Shown: positions 28,401-37,015 of the stretch, piece by piece
Layout: each line of letters starts with the position of its first letter
How positions within the stretch are numbered: position 1 is the first letter of the stretch
Assembly (NCBI RefSeq): GCF_003755175.1
Contig: NZ_RKHX01000004.1
Coordinates: 124,001-188,000, forward strand
Direction: 5' to 3'
From: Cellulomonas sp. PhB150
Lineage (GTDB): Bacteria > Actinomycetota > Actinomycetes > Actinomycetales > Cellulomonadaceae
Length of the DNA: 64,000 nt
Notes under the pieces: model-generated
The model's database searches: none
Seen by the model: the letters and a program-made list of their open reading frames with translations, nothing else
Told to the model about the DNA's origin: nothing
Program-made: the position numbers and the translations under genes

Positions 28401-29198
28401 GATGTCGAACCGGCGTCCCGCCGCGACGAGCTGCTCGGGAGCGCCCGCGCGCAGCTGCGCCGAGATCGTGGCGATCCAGGTGGGCGTCATGCCCTCGAGC
28501 TCGTTGCCGAGCTCCCACGCCATCACCGTCGGGTCGTCCTTGAGGGCGACGCCCGTGTACCGGTTGACGTGGTTGAGCATCGTGGCCACGTAGTCCTGGA
28601 AGTCGGCGATCACCCGCGGGTCGGAGTAGAACTGCGGGCAGTCGGCGCTGGGGTCCGCACACAGCCCGTACGTGCGCGCGAAGTCCCGCAGACCGCCGTG
28701 GTAGTACGCCCAGTTGTCGGTGAGCGGCAGGATCAGGCGGATGCCCTTGGTCGCCGCGTACGCGATCGCGTAGTCCACGGTGTCGAACGCGCCCTCGGAG
28801 AAGCCCGCGTCCTTCGAGGGCAGGATCGACAGGTCGTTGCCGGTCGAGGCGAGCATGTGGGACCGGATCACGGTCGTCCCCATCGCGGCCGCGGTGTCGA
28901 TCGCGTCCCGGATGCGGAAGTACGTCGGGTAGTCGACGACGCCGGCCGGCACGTTCTCGTCGACCCCGAGCCAGTAGGCGTTGGTGCCGCCGAACCGGAA
29001 CGGCTCGCCGCCCAGCTCGAGCTGCGATCCGTCGCGGGTGACGAAGCCGTGGTTGAGGGACGGGCCGAGGCCCGCGTCCTGCGGCGCGGCGGCGACGGCG
29101 GGCACCGGGACGCCCGTCACGACGACCGCCCCGACGACGAGCGCGGCGAGCAGGCCGCCGGTCCTCCGGCGGTGGGGGCGATGGATGGTGGGCTGCAT
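25398..29198 (-). CDS. Large secreted multidomain GH5-type endo-beta-mannanase
   Basis: The 1266-residue protein has a signal peptide (about 1-37) and a GH5-type catalytic barrel (about 45-330). AWELGNELEG gives acid/base Glu233, and AYIAGEYDSN gives nucleophile Glu308. Behind it come Fn3/F5_8-like beta modules, a further Fn3 with TYYWHVTALN, a CBM-like module ending in LLVDDVRAVRTD, and Ig-like repeats (EAGNTSDVVDRTVRID) to the C terminus. No cell-wall anchor is visible, so it should be released. It would cut mannan backbones, with the C-terminal modules binding polysaccharide. ATG 29198 is the first start that gives a signal peptide. The gene lies 56 bases after GH26 and overlaps the esterase gene, so the three form one operon. 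Confidence 0.85.
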   Translation of the reverse strand: MQPTIHRPHRRRTGGLLAALVVGAVVVTGVPVPAVAAAPQDAGLGPSLNHGFVTRDGSQLELGGEPFRFGGTNAYWLGVDENVPAGVVDYPTYFRIRDAIDTAAAMGTTVIRSHMLASTGNDLSILPSKDAGFSEGAFDTVDYAIAYAATKGIRLILPLTDNWAYYHGGLRDFARTYGLCADPSADCPQFYSDPRVIADFQDYVATMLNHVNRYTGVALKDDPTVMAWELGNELEGMTPTWIATISAQLRAGAPEQLVAAGRRFDIDPDTLAADVDIVDVHYYPPTVAKVSADAKTVTDAGKAYIAGEYDSNSASAVLPGLVDNPDVTGMLSWSLFPHDDTSGFVQHLDGFQIHYPGDDPGMKEDVAAQRAYAAALGSPGDDSVTRPPLITSVTDDYGLHRLAWRGATGAVGYDVQVEAVDGWTTLTDEPVGDAPWLDTETRGAATYRVVPIRADGSRGPASAPLRVGAGEQVGVDALGSLTPAVAHSGVDVSPAGEETVVAPTGDDGGSVTWSAPGLAEARLTVLSAERPRLALAAGSGSSWTDLAADVSPAGDGRWTVTASGTGAEQLRVTWPAGSTDGLTRVELRSAPQEAVLVDPLDDLDRTSAANAVAIDTGDGPLFGGDTGRAKRTAPGSASLEWTIGDDVAPDGVTGFEASAYYWPDQSAETLAFSVSEDGTTWRPLTPDVATTPGVVGGAWRKDVVTARALTGVRHVRVEWPQGSTPEWAQQLGEIRFLATGSGGGAPSGVTTTTPADGTDGVRGVPTFTWTASRAALYRVVLSAHADLSDPVASTSTASTSWVPEVALDESTTYYWHVTALNGAGQTSSDTAAFATATRPTAPKVVDDYESYATDADVSKAYVRNTGGGTIAPTLVASGASGQAMSLAFDLGSPGYAGVTRTFAEPQDWWGYDGLSMWLDRTALEADQKISVQLVAGGSYWEATLPQTGPHAPGVVTVPFADFAPPAWAGDSGPLDLTRVTQLSFYLGGAGTGTLLVDDVRAVRTDTAAPSLTLTTTPDQPGSGWFTGAVDVVASAKDAVDAHPAVELQVGDGAWKAATEVRVTAQGSTVVRARATDEAGNTSDVVDRTVRIDSVAPAVAASLKGRVVTFAATDASSGVAKVQYRFAGGDWLTAEGSVRVPTDVASLQYRAVDVAGNASAVASLATHGSARAVVLALGLPPIVRAGAPAQVLVQVLGTRGPASGAVTVTDAAGTVVGSADLTHGRATIRLTAPTSAGTHRFVVRYTGDATYAPSTGQALLYVIGGKR

Positions 29199-29254
29199 GG
29201 TGCGCGGCGCTCCTTTGCGTCGATGACTGTCGGGTTCACTGCGTCGTCGGCGCC

Positions 29255-30682
29255 TCAGGCGGCCGGCAGGGTCCAGCGCTGGTTGCTCTGCCCGGTGCAC
29301 GTCCAGATCTGCAGGCGGGTGCCGTCGGCACTGCTCTGGCCGGTGACGTCGAGGCACTTGCCGGACGCCGGGTTGCGGAAGGTGCCCGCGGAGCCGGAGT
29401 ACGTCCACTGCTGCGCGCCCGAGCCGTTGCAGGTCCAGAGCTGCACCTTCGTGCCGTCGGCCGTGCCCTGACCGGTGACGTCGAGGCACTTGCCGGAGCT
29501 GGGGTTCACCACGGTGCCGGTGCCCGCCGGGGCGTTGACCGTCCAGGTCTGCGCGACGCCCGTCGCGCAGGTGTAGAGCTGCACGGCGGTCCCGTCGGCC
29601 GTTCCGGAGGCCTGGACGTCGACGCACTTGCCGCCGAGGCCGGTGATCGCACCGGTGCGCGCCGTCGTGCCGCCGCCCCCTCCGCCGCCGCCCGGCAGGG
29701 AGATCTCGCCCTGCGAGAGCACGCGCGAGTTGAAGTACGTCGCCTGGATCTGCGCGTTCGTGTTGCTGCCCTGCAGCTGCTCGGACCAGATCATGAAGTA
29801 CGACCAGCGCGGCTGGCTGCTCAGCAGCGCCGCATCGGGCACCTTGCCCATCTCGGCGATCGCGATGGGCTTCGAGCCGGCGATCGACTGGATCTGCTGG
29901 TAGTCGCCCGCGCTCGGATAGCTCTTGTACCAAGCGTCGAGGCTGACGACGTCGACGTAGGAACTGCCCGGGTAGTACGACGACCACCCGCCCGCGGGGT
30001 TGTCCTGGACGTTCCAGACCCAGATGAGGTTGGTCAGCCCCTTGGCGACCAGGTAGTCGTGCGTGATCTGGTAGAGCCGCGCGCTCTTGGCGCCGTACCC
30101 GCCCCACCAGTTCCACGTCTCGTTCATCTCGTGCAGCGGTCGGAACAGCACGGGCACCCCGGCGTCCTTGAGCTGCTGCAGGTAGGGGACCGCCTCGTCG
30201 AGCCGGCGCTTCCACGCGGTGTTCAGCGACGTGCCGTCAGCGATCACCTGGTCGAACTGCGAGTTCGTGATGCGCGACTTCACACCGCCGTCGAACGAGC
30301 AGGACGAGCCCTGGGTCGGCGGGCAGACGTGCCACGTCAGGGCGACGAGCGACCCGTTGGTCCACTCGGTCTTGGCCTGGTCGATCACGCGCTGCCGGTT
30401 CGCGACGTCGGCCGCGTTGAACATCAGGTCGCCGCCCCACAGCCCCGGCCACTGCCCCGTGACGTTCTTGACGACCTGGCTGTACTGCCCGGGATTCGAC
30501 GCGGGTTCCTTGTTGTGCTGACCCGCGACGATCGAGGCGCCGGTGATCGAGGAGAGGTAGCTGAGCACCTGCTGCTTGCTCGAGGCGGTGAACGCCTGGG
30601 CGGGTCCGGCGAGCACCGCGGTGGTGCCGAGCAGTGCTGCGGCGACGAGCGCGCCGATGCGCGCGACCTTGCTGGAGGACAT
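29255..30682 (-). CDS. Secreted GH26 endo-beta-1,4-mannanase with CBM13
   Basis: The 475-residue protein has a signal peptide (1-30, ending AQA). Its GH26 barrel carries RPLHEMNETW (acid/base Glu185 next to His184) and IAIAEMGK (nucleophile Glu277), both diagnostic for mannanases. An eight-glycine linker leads to a C-terminal ricin-type CBM13 with three QxW-like repeats, each with a GKCLDV/GKCVDV block. It cuts internal bonds of beta-mannan outside the cell, and the CBM13 binds polysaccharide. AAGGAG stands seven bases before ATG 30682. It is the first gene of the GH26-GH5-esterase operon, with a promoter overlapping a LacI-type operator. Confidence 0.93.
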   Translation of the reverse strand: MSSSKVARIGALVAAALLGTTAVLAGPAQAFTASSKQQVLSYLSSITGASIVAGQHNKEPASNPGQYSQVVKNVTGQWPGLWGGDLMFNAADVANRQRVIDQAKTEWTNGSLVALTWHVCPPTQGSSCSFDGGVKSRITNSQFDQVIADGTSLNTAWKRRLDEAVPYLQQLKDAGVPVLFRPLHEMNETWNWWGGYGAKSARLYQITHDYLVAKGLTNLIWVWNVQDNPAGGWSSYYPGSSYVDVVSLDAWYKSYPSAGDYQQIQSIAGSKPIAIAEMGKVPDAALLSSQPRWSYFMIWSEQLQGSNTNAQIQATYFNSRVLSQGEISLPGGGGGGGGTTARTGAITGLGGKCVDVQASGTADGTAVQLYTCATGVAQTWTVNAPAGTGTVVNPSSGKCLDVTGQGTADGTKVQLWTCNGSGAQQWTYSGSAGTFRNPASGKCLDVTGQSSADGTRLQIWTCTGQSNQRWTLPAA

Positions 30683-30755
30683 CTCGAAACTCCTTTGTTC
30701 CGACGGCCCGTGCGGACGCGGCCAGCGCGCCGAGCGACGCTGGGGGCCGCGGCTA

Positions 30756-30784
30756 ACTAAAGCGCTTAAGGCGTCAGCGGTCAA
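30756..30784 (-). promoter_or_regulatory. Promoter of the secreted mannanase operon
   Basis: On the minus strand TTGACC (30784-30779) and TTTAGT (30761-30756) are 17 bases apart, about 75 bases before the GH26 start. The -10 overlaps a palindrome. Confidence 0.6.
30757..30770. promoter_or_regulatory. LacI-type operator
   Basis: CTAAAGCGCTTAAG is a palindrome with 12 of 14 symmetric positions and a perfect AAGCGCTT core with the central CG expected of LacI-family sites. It overlaps the -10 box of the mannanase operon promoter. Confidence 0.6.
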
Positions 30785-30853
30785 GAGATCGGGCGAAACG
30801 GACGCACATTGATGGGCCCCGCGTCGCCGCCGGCACACCGGGGGGCGCGGACT

Positions 30854-30869
30854 ACTGCAGCGCTACAGT
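30854..30869. promoter_or_regulatory. Second AGCGCT-centred palindrome
   Basis: ACTGCAGCGCTACAGT has seven of eight symmetric pairs around the same AGCGCT core as the operator at 30757-30770. It lies about 95 bases further upstream and could be an auxiliary LacI site allowing DNA looping. Confidence 0.45.
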
Positions 30870-30910
30870 CACCGAGCCAAGCCCGCGAGCCCTCTCCGCC
30901 CAGCCGAGCC

Positions 30911-30991
30911 CTCCGCCGAGCCCGACCCTCCGGCGCGAGACCGAGCCTCCGGGAGGGTCGGTCTCACCCGCGCGGGTCGGTCTCGGCGGAG
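30911..30991. repeat. Nested inverted repeat, copy D
   Basis: Outer arms 30911-30928 and 30974-30991 match at 17 of 18 positions; inner arms around 30937-30965 carry GAGACCGAGCCTCC and GGGAGGGTCGGTCTC. It starts 3 bases beyond the stop of the minus-strand GH113 gene. Confidence 0.85.
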
Positions 30992-30994
30992 GGG

Positions 30995-31942
30995 TCAGGA
31001 CGTGAAATGGCGGCGGACGACGGCCGCGCCGGCCTTGGCGTACATGCAGTAGTCGTCGTTGCTCGCCGCGTCGGCCGACGAGTACAGCGTGGCCGGCCAG
31101 TCCCAGAGCATGAAGCCGCCCACCCAAGGGCGTTCCGCGCAGGCCGTGAGCATCTCGTCGAGGTAGGCGGCCTGCGCCTGCTCGCTCGGTGGGCCGACGA
31201 GGGTCCAGTCGTTCGGCCGCTCCGGCGACCCCTCGCGGCTCGGGCAGCCCGCCTCGATGAACAGGAACGGCTTGCCCTCGCGCTCGACGACCGCACCGAT
31301 GCGGTCGAGCTGCTCGGGCCAGGTGCCCGTCGGGTAGTAGCCGCTGGCCGAGATGACGTCGACGGCGTCCCACCAGGTGACGTGGTCCTCCTGGTACTTG
31401 TCGCAGTTGTAGGTGACCAGCCCGTCGTAGACCTCGCGCACGTCCGCGATCAGCTCGCGCCAGTGCGCCTCCTGGGGGTCGGCGCGGACCATCTCGCAGC
31501 CGACGCAGAACATCTCCACCTGCAGCTCGGCCGCGAGCCGGGCGTGGTGGACGATGAACTCGCGGTAGGCGTCGAACCACTGCGCCCAGCTCGGCTCGCC
31601 CGGCACGTCCCAGTCGAAGAAGCCGATGTACGCGCGCCAGGTGCCGTCCGCGACGTTGACCACCGGCTTGAGGCAGACCTTGAGGTCGAGACGGCGGGCC
31701 CGGGCGACGGCGCCGCGGATCTCGTCGTCGGTGACGGTCGGCTCGTCGGCGAACGCGATCGTCGTCGACTGCGCCGTCGCCTGGAGCGCGCCGTACGCGA
31801 GGGTCACCCAGTTGGTGCCGAGCGCCGCCATCTCGTCCATCGAGTGCTGCGCATCGGGCGTGAGCCAGGTCCCCCGCACACCGGTCCAGCCCCAGGTCAT
31901 CCCGCACACCGGTGCGTCCCAGCCGTCCACCTGCCTCGCCAT
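30995..31942 (-). CDS. Glycoside hydrolase family 113 mannanase-like enzyme
   Basis: The 315-residue protein matches the GH113 plan: an N-terminal GMTWGWTGVRGTW, CLKPVVN, FCVGCEM with Glu150 as acid/base and FLFIEAGCPS with Glu230 as nucleophile. The catalytic positions nearly coincide with Glu151 and Glu231 known for the Alicyclobacillus GH113 mannanase. There is no signal peptide, so it probably works in the cytoplasm on imported manno-oligosaccharides. AAGGAGG stands five bases before ATG 31942. It is a separate unit from the GH26 operon, because nested repeat D and a new promoter lie between them. Confidence 0.88.
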   Translation of the reverse strand: MARQVDGWDAPVCGMTWGWTGVRGTWLTPDAQHSMDEMAALGTNWVTLAYGALQATAQSTTIAFADEPTVTDDEIRGAVARARRLDLKVCLKPVVNVADGTWRAYIGFFDWDVPGEPSWAQWFDAYREFIVHHARLAAELQVEMFCVGCEMVRADPQEAHWRELIADVREVYDGLVTYNCDKYQEDHVTWWDAVDVISASGYYPTGTWPEQLDRIGAVVEREGKPFLFIEAGCPSREGSPERPNDWTLVGPPSEQAQAAYLDEMLTACAERPWVGGFMLWDWPATLYSSADAASNDDYCMYAKAGAAVVRRHFTS

Positions 31943-32023
31943 CGAGACCTCCTTCGTCGACATCCACGGTAGCCGTGCGCGTGGCGCCACCCGTGCGCCG
32001 CGTCAGGGTGCCAGGGTCCAGGC

Positions 32024-33034
32024 ATGGCGAAGAACCCGCTGCAGGCGGTCCTGCCGGACCGTCAGCGCCGCACGCTCGACGAGCTGACCGACGACCTCGA
32101 CCTGTCGGCCGGGGACGTGCAGTCGAAGCGGTCGGCCTTCTGGGTGATGCTCGCGCTCTCCGCGGTGATCGCGAGCGCCGGCGTGCTGTCCGACTCCACC
32201 GCGACGGTCATCGGCGCCATGATCATCGCGCCGCTCTCGACGCCGATCATGGGCATCGCGCTCGGCCTGGCCAAGGGCAGCCGGACGGCGATCCTCGGTG
32301 CGGCACGGTTCGTCACGCTCGGGGCGCTGACGGTCATCGGGATCGGGGTGCTGTTCTCCCTGGTCGTGCCCAGCACCGTCAACCTGCTCGCGAACAGCCA
32401 GATCTCCGGCCGCACGTCCCCCGGGCTCCTGGACCTCGCCGCCGCGATCGCCACCGGGTTCGCCGGCGCGATCGCTCTCGCTCGCCGGGACGTCGCCGCG
32501 GTCCTGCCCGGGGTCGCGATCGCGATCTCGCTGGTCCCGCCGCTCGCCGTCGTCGGCATCTGCTTCGGGCAGGGCGCGATCGCGCTCGGGCTCGGCGCGC
32601 TGGTGCTGTTCCTGTCCAACCTGCTCGCCCTGGTCCTCGCGGGAACGCTCGTGTACGCCGCGACGGGGTACACGGCGGAGGCGGCGGCCGAGGCCTCGGG
32701 CCCGCGGCGGCGGACGTACCTGTCGATCGCGGTGGTGTTCGTGCTCGTCGCGTTGCCGCTGGTGCTCAACACCGTGGCGAACTACGTGCTGGCGGTCATG
32801 ACCCAACGCGTGGAGGCCGCGGCCGACGCGTGGGTCGAGCCCGTGCCCGGCGCGGAGGTCCTCGGCGTGCAGGTCCAGGGCGACCGGGTGCTCATCGAGG
32901 TGCGGGCCCCGACGGACCTGCCGCCGACGCAGGACCTGCTCGACTCGCTCGAGGGCCAGGTGCCGTCCGGCGTGACGGTCCTGGTCGACACGTCGCTGGG
33001 TGAGCGGCTGCGCATCGGCGTCGTCGGCGACTGA
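32024..33034 (+). CDS. DUF389 (TIGR00341-type) membrane protein
   Basis: The 336-residue protein has a short polar N terminus, about seven hydrophobic segments and the hallmark block DSTATVIGAMIIAPLSTPIMGIA of DUF389. Helices continue with ARRDVAAVLPGVAIAISLVPPLAVVG, and a soluble C-terminal domain follows. The function of DUF389 is unknown; the fold and proline-rich helices suggest transport or sensing. It stands alone, divergent from GH113 and convergent with hspR (6 bases between the stops), so it is probably unrelated to either neighbour. Confidence 0.88.
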   Translation: MAKNPLQAVLPDRQRRTLDELTDDLDLSAGDVQSKRSAFWVMLALSAVIASAGVLSDSTATVIGAMIIAPLSTPIMGIALGLAKGSRTAILGAARFVTLGALTVIGIGVLFSLVVPSTVNLLANSQISGRTSPGLLDLAAAIATGFAGAIALARRDVAAVLPGVAIAISLVPPLAVVGICFGQGAIALGLGALVLFLSNLLALVLAGTLVYAATGYTAEAAAEASGPRRRTYLSIAVVFVLVALPLVLNTVANYVLAVMTQRVEAAADAWVEPVPGAEVLGVQVQGDRVLIEVRAPTDLPPTQDLLDSLEGQVPSGVTVLVDTSLGERLRIGVVGD

Positions 33035-33040
33035 CGATCG

Positions 33041-33466
33041 TCAGCGCGAGGGCCGCCAAAGGACGACCGAGCCCGCCTGGGTGATCGCCCTCGGCGCCTG
33101 GGTCGGGCGGGGCTGGCGGGCGACGCGGCGGGTGGCGACGACGTCGCCTCGCGGGTCGGCCGTGAAGACTCGTCGGCCCGCGTCGACGAAGGCACGCAGG
33201 TAGTCGACCTGGTGGCGCAGCCGGTCCACCTCGGACTCGAGCTCGAGGATGCGCTTGATGCCCGCGAGGTTGACGCCGTCGTCCTGCGAGAGGCGCTGGA
33301 CCTCGCGCAGGGTGGCGATGTCGCGCAGCGAGTAGCGCCGTCCGCGGCCGGCCGTGCGGGACGGGGACACCAGCCCCAGGCGGTCGTACTGCCGCAGGGT
33401 CTGCGGGTGCATGCCGGCCAGCTCGGCGGCCACCGAGATGACGTAGAGCGGGGTGTCGTCGGCCAT
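33041..33466 (-). CDS. hspR: HspR, MerR-family heat-shock repressor
   Basis: The 141-residue protein has a MerR winged helix (LYVISVAAELAGMHPQTLRQYDRLGLVSPSRTAGRGRRYS) and the HspR-type helix LSQDDGVNLAGIKRILELE, followed by a coiled coil. HspR binds HAIR inverted repeats with DnaK as co-repressor and shuts off the dnaK operon at normal temperature. It is the last gene of the dnaK-grpE-dnaJ-hspR operon. Its ATG overlaps the dnaJ stop by one base (TAATG). Two HAIR boxes stand upstream of dnaK, which closes the autoregulatory loop. Confidence 0.95.
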   Translation of the reverse strand: MADDTPLYVISVAAELAGMHPQTLRQYDRLGLVSPSRTAGRGRRYSLRDIATLREVQRLSQDDGVNLAGIKRILELESEVDRLRHQVDYLRAFVDAGRRVFTADPRGDVVATRRVARQPRPTQAPRAITQAGSVVLWRPSR

Positions 33467-34428
33467 TACTGCCTGGCTTGGTCCATGAGCCCGGCGCGGA
33501 CGTCGTCGCCCGAGGTCGCGATGCCGAACGCCTGCACGGCCTCGCGCGCGGCGCCGCTCAGGCGCTGGGGGACGACGACCTGCACGGTCACCAGCAGGTC
33601 GCCCTTGCCGCCGATGCCGCGGCCCTTGACGCGCAGCACCCGACCGGAGGGGGTGCCCTCGGGGACCTTGACCCGCACGGGCGTGCCGTCGAGCGTGGGG
33701 ACCTCGATCGTCGCGCCGAGCGCGGCCTCGTCGAAGGCGACCGGGACCGTGAGGCGCAGGTTGGTGCCGTCGGCGGTGAAGACGGGGTGCGGCGTGACCT
33801 TGACCGTCACGACGAGGTCGCCCGCCGGGGCTCCCGCGTCGCCGGGGCGGCCCTTGCCGCGCAGCCGGATCTTCTGGCCGTCGCGGACACCTGCCGGGAT
33901 GCGCGCGTTGACCGTGCGGCCGTCGACCGACAGCGAGACGGTGGCGCCCTCCGCGACCTCGCGGAAGGGCAGCGTCACCGACGCGGACAGGTCCGCCCCG
34001 GGCTGCGGCCCGCGCTGGAAGCCGCCGGCCCCGCTGCCGAACATGCCGCTGAGGAGGTCCTCGAAGCCGCCCGCGCCGCCGGCCGAGCGGGCGCGGGCAC
34101 CGCCTGCGGCACCGCCGCCGAACATGTTGCCGAACATGTCCTCGAACCCGGCCGTGCCGCCGCCGCGGCCACCGGCCTGGAAGCGGGCGCCGCCGGTCAT
34201 CGCGCGCAGCTGGTCGTACTGCTGGCGCTGGGCGGGGTCGGACAGGACCGCATAGGCCTCGCCGACCTCCTTGAACTCCGCCTCCGCCTTCGCGTCGCCG
34301 GGGTTGTGGTCGGGGTGCTTGGTGCGGGCGAGCTTGCGATAGGCCTTCTTGATGGTCGCCGCGTCGGCGTCCTTGGCCACGCCGAGGACGCGGTAGAAGT
34401 CCTTCTCGATCCAGTCCTGCCCAGTCAC
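33466..34428 (-). CDS. dnaJ: DnaJ co-chaperone of the dnaK operon, without zinc-finger domain
   Basis: The 320-residue protein has a J domain (residues 8-75) with HPD in TKHPDHNPGD, a Gly/Phe-rich region (about 85-165) and the two beta-barrel substrate domains with a CTD typical of class II (CbpA-like) DnaJ proteins. The four CxxCxGxG zinc motifs of class I DnaJ are absent. It stimulates DnaK ATPase and delivers unfolded clients. It starts at GTG 34428 with GGAGG five bases upstream and lies 64 bases after grpE. Confidence 0.93.
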   Translation of the reverse strand: MTGQDWIEKDFYRVLGVAKDADAATIKKAYRKLARTKHPDHNPGDAKAEAEFKEVGEAYAVLSDPAQRQQYDQLRAMTGGARFQAGGRGGGTAGFEDMFGNMFGGGAAGGARARSAGGAGGFEDLLSGMFGSGAGGFQRGPQPGADLSASVTLPFREVAEGATVSLSVDGRTVNARIPAGVRDGQKIRLRGKGRPGDAGAPAGDLVVTVKVTPHPVFTADGTNLRLTVPVAFDEAALGATIEVPTLDGTPVRVKVPEGTPSGRVLRVKGRGIGGKGDLLVTVQVVVPQRLSGAAREAVQAFGIATSGDDVRAGLMDQARQ

Positions 34429-34492
34429 CGAGCCTCCTTGTGTGTCTGTGGTGCGACGCCGCGCCCGGGTCTCGGGCGCGGCGTCGCGGGGG

Positions 34493-35044
34493 TCACGCCT
34501 CGGGGTCGACGACCGCCACGCGTGCCGCGCGGATGACGCGGTCGGCCGTGCGGTAGCCCGGCTGCAGCACGAGCTGCACGGTCGGCTCGGTGACCTCGGC
34601 GGAGTGCGAGTGCATGAGCGCCTCGTGCACCGCCGGGTCGAACGCCTCACCGACAGCGCCGTAGCGCTGCACGCCGAACCGACCGAGCGTCGCCTCGAGC
34701 TTGTCGGCGATCGACGCGAACGGTCCGGTGAGGTCACCGTGCTGGCGAGCCAGCTCGATGTCGTCGAGCACCGGGATGAGAGCCTCGACGACGTTCGCGA
34801 CGCCGCGCTCCTGCGCGGCGAGCGCGTCCGCCTTCGAGCGCTTCACGTAGGCCGAGTACTGCTGCTCGAGGTTGTAGTGCGCCGCGTTGGCGCGCTGCAC
34901 CTCCTCGAGCCGCTCGGCGGCGAGCTTCTGGGCCTCGATGAGGCCCTCGAGCACGATCGCCTCCTCGGCGTCGGCCGCGACCGACTCAGCCTCGGCGAGG
35001 ACCTCGTCCTCGGGAGTCCGGTCGTCGGGGGTCTCGGCCGTCAC
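34493..35044 (-). CDS. grpE: GrpE nucleotide exchange factor
   Basis: The 183-residue protein has a long N-terminal helix (residues 25-75, coiled-coil-like) and a C-terminal beta domain with the GrpE signature [12 protein letters not shown] and [20 protein letters not shown]. It releases ADP from DnaK. GTG 35044 overlaps the dnaK stop by 4 bases (GTGA), so the two are coupled. Confidence 0.95.
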   Translation of the reverse strand: MTAETPDDRTPEDEVLAEAESVAADAEEAIVLEGLIEAQKLAAERLEEVQRANAAHYNLEQQYSAYVKRSKADALAAQERGVANVVEALIPVLDDIELARQHGDLTGPFASIADKLEATLGRFGVQRYGAVGEAFDPAVHEALMHSHSAEVTEPTVQLVLQPGYRTADRVIRAARVAVVDPEA

Positions 35045-36897
35045 TTCTTGTCGTCCTCGTCGTCCACGATCTCGGCGTCGACGACGTCCTCGTCCGGGGC
35101 GGAGTCGGCCGGAGCCTCGTCGGACGGGGCCTCGTCGGCCGAGCCCTGGTTGGCGTAGATCGCCTCGCCGATCTTCTGCGCGACCGTCGAGAGGTTGGCC
35201 GTCTTGGCCTTGACCTCGTCCGCGTCCGTTCCCTCGAGGGCGACCTTGAGCTCGCCGACCGCGGCCTGGACCTCGGTCTTGACGTCCTCGGGCAGCTTGT
35301 CCGCGTTGTCGACGAGCAGCTTCTCGGTCGAGTAGACGAGCTGCTCGGCGGAGTTGCGGGCGTCGGCGTCCTCGCGGCGCGCCTTGTCCTCGGCCGCGTG
35401 CTCCTCGGCCTCCTTGACCATGCGCTCGATGTCCTCCTTGGGGAGGGCTGAACCGCCGGTGATCGTCATCGACTGCTCCTTGCCCGTGCCGCGATCCTTG
35501 GCGGACACGTGCACGATGCCGTTCGCGTCGATGTCGAAGGTGACCTCGACCTGCGGCAGCCCGCGCGGAGCCGGCGCGATGCCGGTCAGCTCGAACGTGC
35601 CGAGCGGCTTGTTGTCCCGCGCGAACTCACGCTCGCCCTGGAACACCTGGATCAGCACGGAGGGCTGGTTGTCCTCGGCGGTGGAGAAGATCTCCGAGCG
35701 CTTGGTCGGGATGGCCGTGTTGCGCTCGATGAGCTTGGTCATCACGCCGCCCTTGGTCTCGATGCCGAGGCTCAGGGGGGTGACGTCGATGAGCAGGACG
35801 TCCTTGCGGTCGCCCTTCATGACGCCGGCCTGCAGCGCGGCACCGACGGCGACGACCTCGTCCGGGTTGACGCCCTTGTTGGGCTCGCGGCCACCGGTGA
35901 GCTCGGTGACGACCTCGGTCACGGCGGGCATGCGGGTGGAGCCGCCGACGAGCACGACGTGGTCGATGTCGGCGAGCTTGATGCCCGCGTCGCGGATCAC
36001 GGCGTTGAACGGCGCCTTGGTGCGGTCGATCAGGTCCTGCGTCAGCTGCTGGAACTGCGCACGCGTGAGCTTGGTGTCCAGGTGGACCGGGCCGTTCTCG
36101 CTCATCGACAGGTACTGCAGGGAGATGTTGGTGCTCGTCGCGGACGAGAGCTCCTTCTTGGCCTGCTCGGCCGCCTCACGCAGACGCTGCACGGCGATCT
36201 TGTCCTTGGACAGGTCGACGCCCGTGGTGTTCTTCACCTCGGCGGTCAGGTGCTCGACGATGCGGTTGTCCCAGTCGTCGCCGCCGAGGCGGTTGTCGCC
36301 CGAGGTCGCGCGGACCTCGATCGTCGAGAAGCCGTCGTCATCCTTGCCCACCTCGAGCAGGGAGACGTCGAACGTGCCGCCACCGAGGTCGAAGACGAGG
36401 ATGAGCTCGTCCTCCTTGCCGCGCTCGAGCCCGTAGGCGAGGGCGGCGGCGGTGGGCTCGTTGATGATGCGCAGGACGTTGAGGCCCGCGATGGCGCCCG
36501 CGTCCTTGGTCGCCTGACGCTCGGCGTCGTTGAAGTACGCCGGGACGGTGATGACGGCCTCGGTGACGGGCTCGCCCAGGTAGGCCTCGGCGTCACGCTT
36601 GAGCTTGGACAGCACCCGCGCGCTGATCTCCTGCGCGGTGTACTTCTTGTCGTCGATCGACTGCGACCAGTCCGTGCCCATGTGGCGCTTGACGGACGCG
36701 ATCGTGCGGTCGACGTTGGTGACGGCCTGGCGCTTGGCGATCTCGCCGACCAGGACCTCGCCGGTCTTGGAGAACGCGACCACCGACGGCGTCGTGCGCG
36801 ACCCCTCGGCGTTGGCGATGACGGTGGGCTCGCCACCCTCGAGGACGGCGACCACGGAGTTGGTGGTGCCCAGGTCGATCCCGACTGCTCGTGCCAT
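35041..36897 (-). CDS. dnaK: DnaK (Hsp70) chaperone
   Basis: The 618-residue protein begins [21 protein letters not shown] and has the Hsp70 signatures [26 protein letters not shown] and [15 protein letters not shown]-terminal lid ends in the acidic [12 protein letters not shown]. It folds proteins and, in actinobacteria, acts as co-repressor of HspR. ATG 36897 is preceded by AGAAAGG. The operon continues into grpE, dnaJ and hspR. A Tn7-like transposon is inserted 193 bases upstream but leaves the two HAIR boxes intact. Confidence 0.97.
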   Translation of the reverse strand: MARAVGIDLGTTNSVVAVLEGGEPTVIANAEGSRTTPSVVAFSKTGEVLVGEIAKRQAVTNVDRTIASVKRHMGTDWSQSIDDKKYTAQEISARVLSKLKRDAEAYLGEPVTEAVITVPAYFNDAERQATKDAGAIAGLNVLRIINEPTAAALAYGLERGKEDELILVFDLGGGTFDVSLLEVGKDDDGFSTIEVRATSGDNRLGGDDWDNRIVEHLTAEVKNTTGVDLSKDKIAVQRLREAAEQAKKELSSATSTNISLQYLSMSENGPVHLDTKLTRAQFQQLTQDLIDRTKAPFNAVIRDAGIKLADIDHVVLVGGSTRMPAVTEVVTELTGGREPNKGVNPDEVVAVGAALQAGVMKGDRKDVLLIDVTPLSLGIETKGGVMTKLIERNTAIPTKRSEIFSTAEDNQPSVLIQVFQGEREFARDNKPLGTFELTGIAPAPRGLPQVEVTFDIDANGIVHVSAKDRGTGKEQSMTITGGSALPKEDIERMVKEAEEHAAEDKARREDADARNSAEQLVYSTEKLLVDNADKLPEDVKTEVQAAVGELKVALEGTDADEVKAKTANLSTVAQKIGEAIYANQGSADEAPSDEAPADSAPDEDVVDAEIVDDEDDKK

Positions 36898-36952
36898 GTG
36901 TGTGCCTTCTTTCGATCTCTGCTGCTGGGTCTGGCCCGCTAGGCGGGCCGCT

Positions 36953-36973
36953 CTTGAGTCCGCTGCGCTCAAC
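36953..36973. promoter_or_regulatory. HAIR box 1 (HspR operator)
   Basis: CTTGAGT-N7-GCTCAAC matches the HAIR consensus CTTGAGT-N7-ACTCAAG with two deviations. It lies 56 bases before the dnaK start. Confidence 0.85.
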
Positions 36974-37001
36974 CTTGCATCCGCTTCGATCTCGATGCAA
37001 G
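36974..37001. promoter_or_regulatory. Inverted repeat between the two HAIR boxes
   Basis: CTTGCATC-N12-GATGCAAG is a perfect 8-bp inverted repeat touching HAIR 1. It is not a HAIR sequence and may be a second regulator site or part of the promoter. Confidence 0.5.
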
Positions 37002-37015
37002 CCCTGCGGCGCAAA

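Noticed and set aside
25191..29471. 1426-codon plus-strand open frame opposite the GH5-type mannanase
   Set aside because: No family motif, arginine/glycine-rich composition, and the opposite strand has signal peptide, catalytic residues and modular repeats.
36933..36949. GGCCCGC/GCGGGCC hairpin in the dnaK leader as a terminator or riboswitch
   Set aside because: It is short (7 bp), has no T-run and lies between promoter and start codon of an expressed heat-shock operon; no aptamer-like structure is visible.
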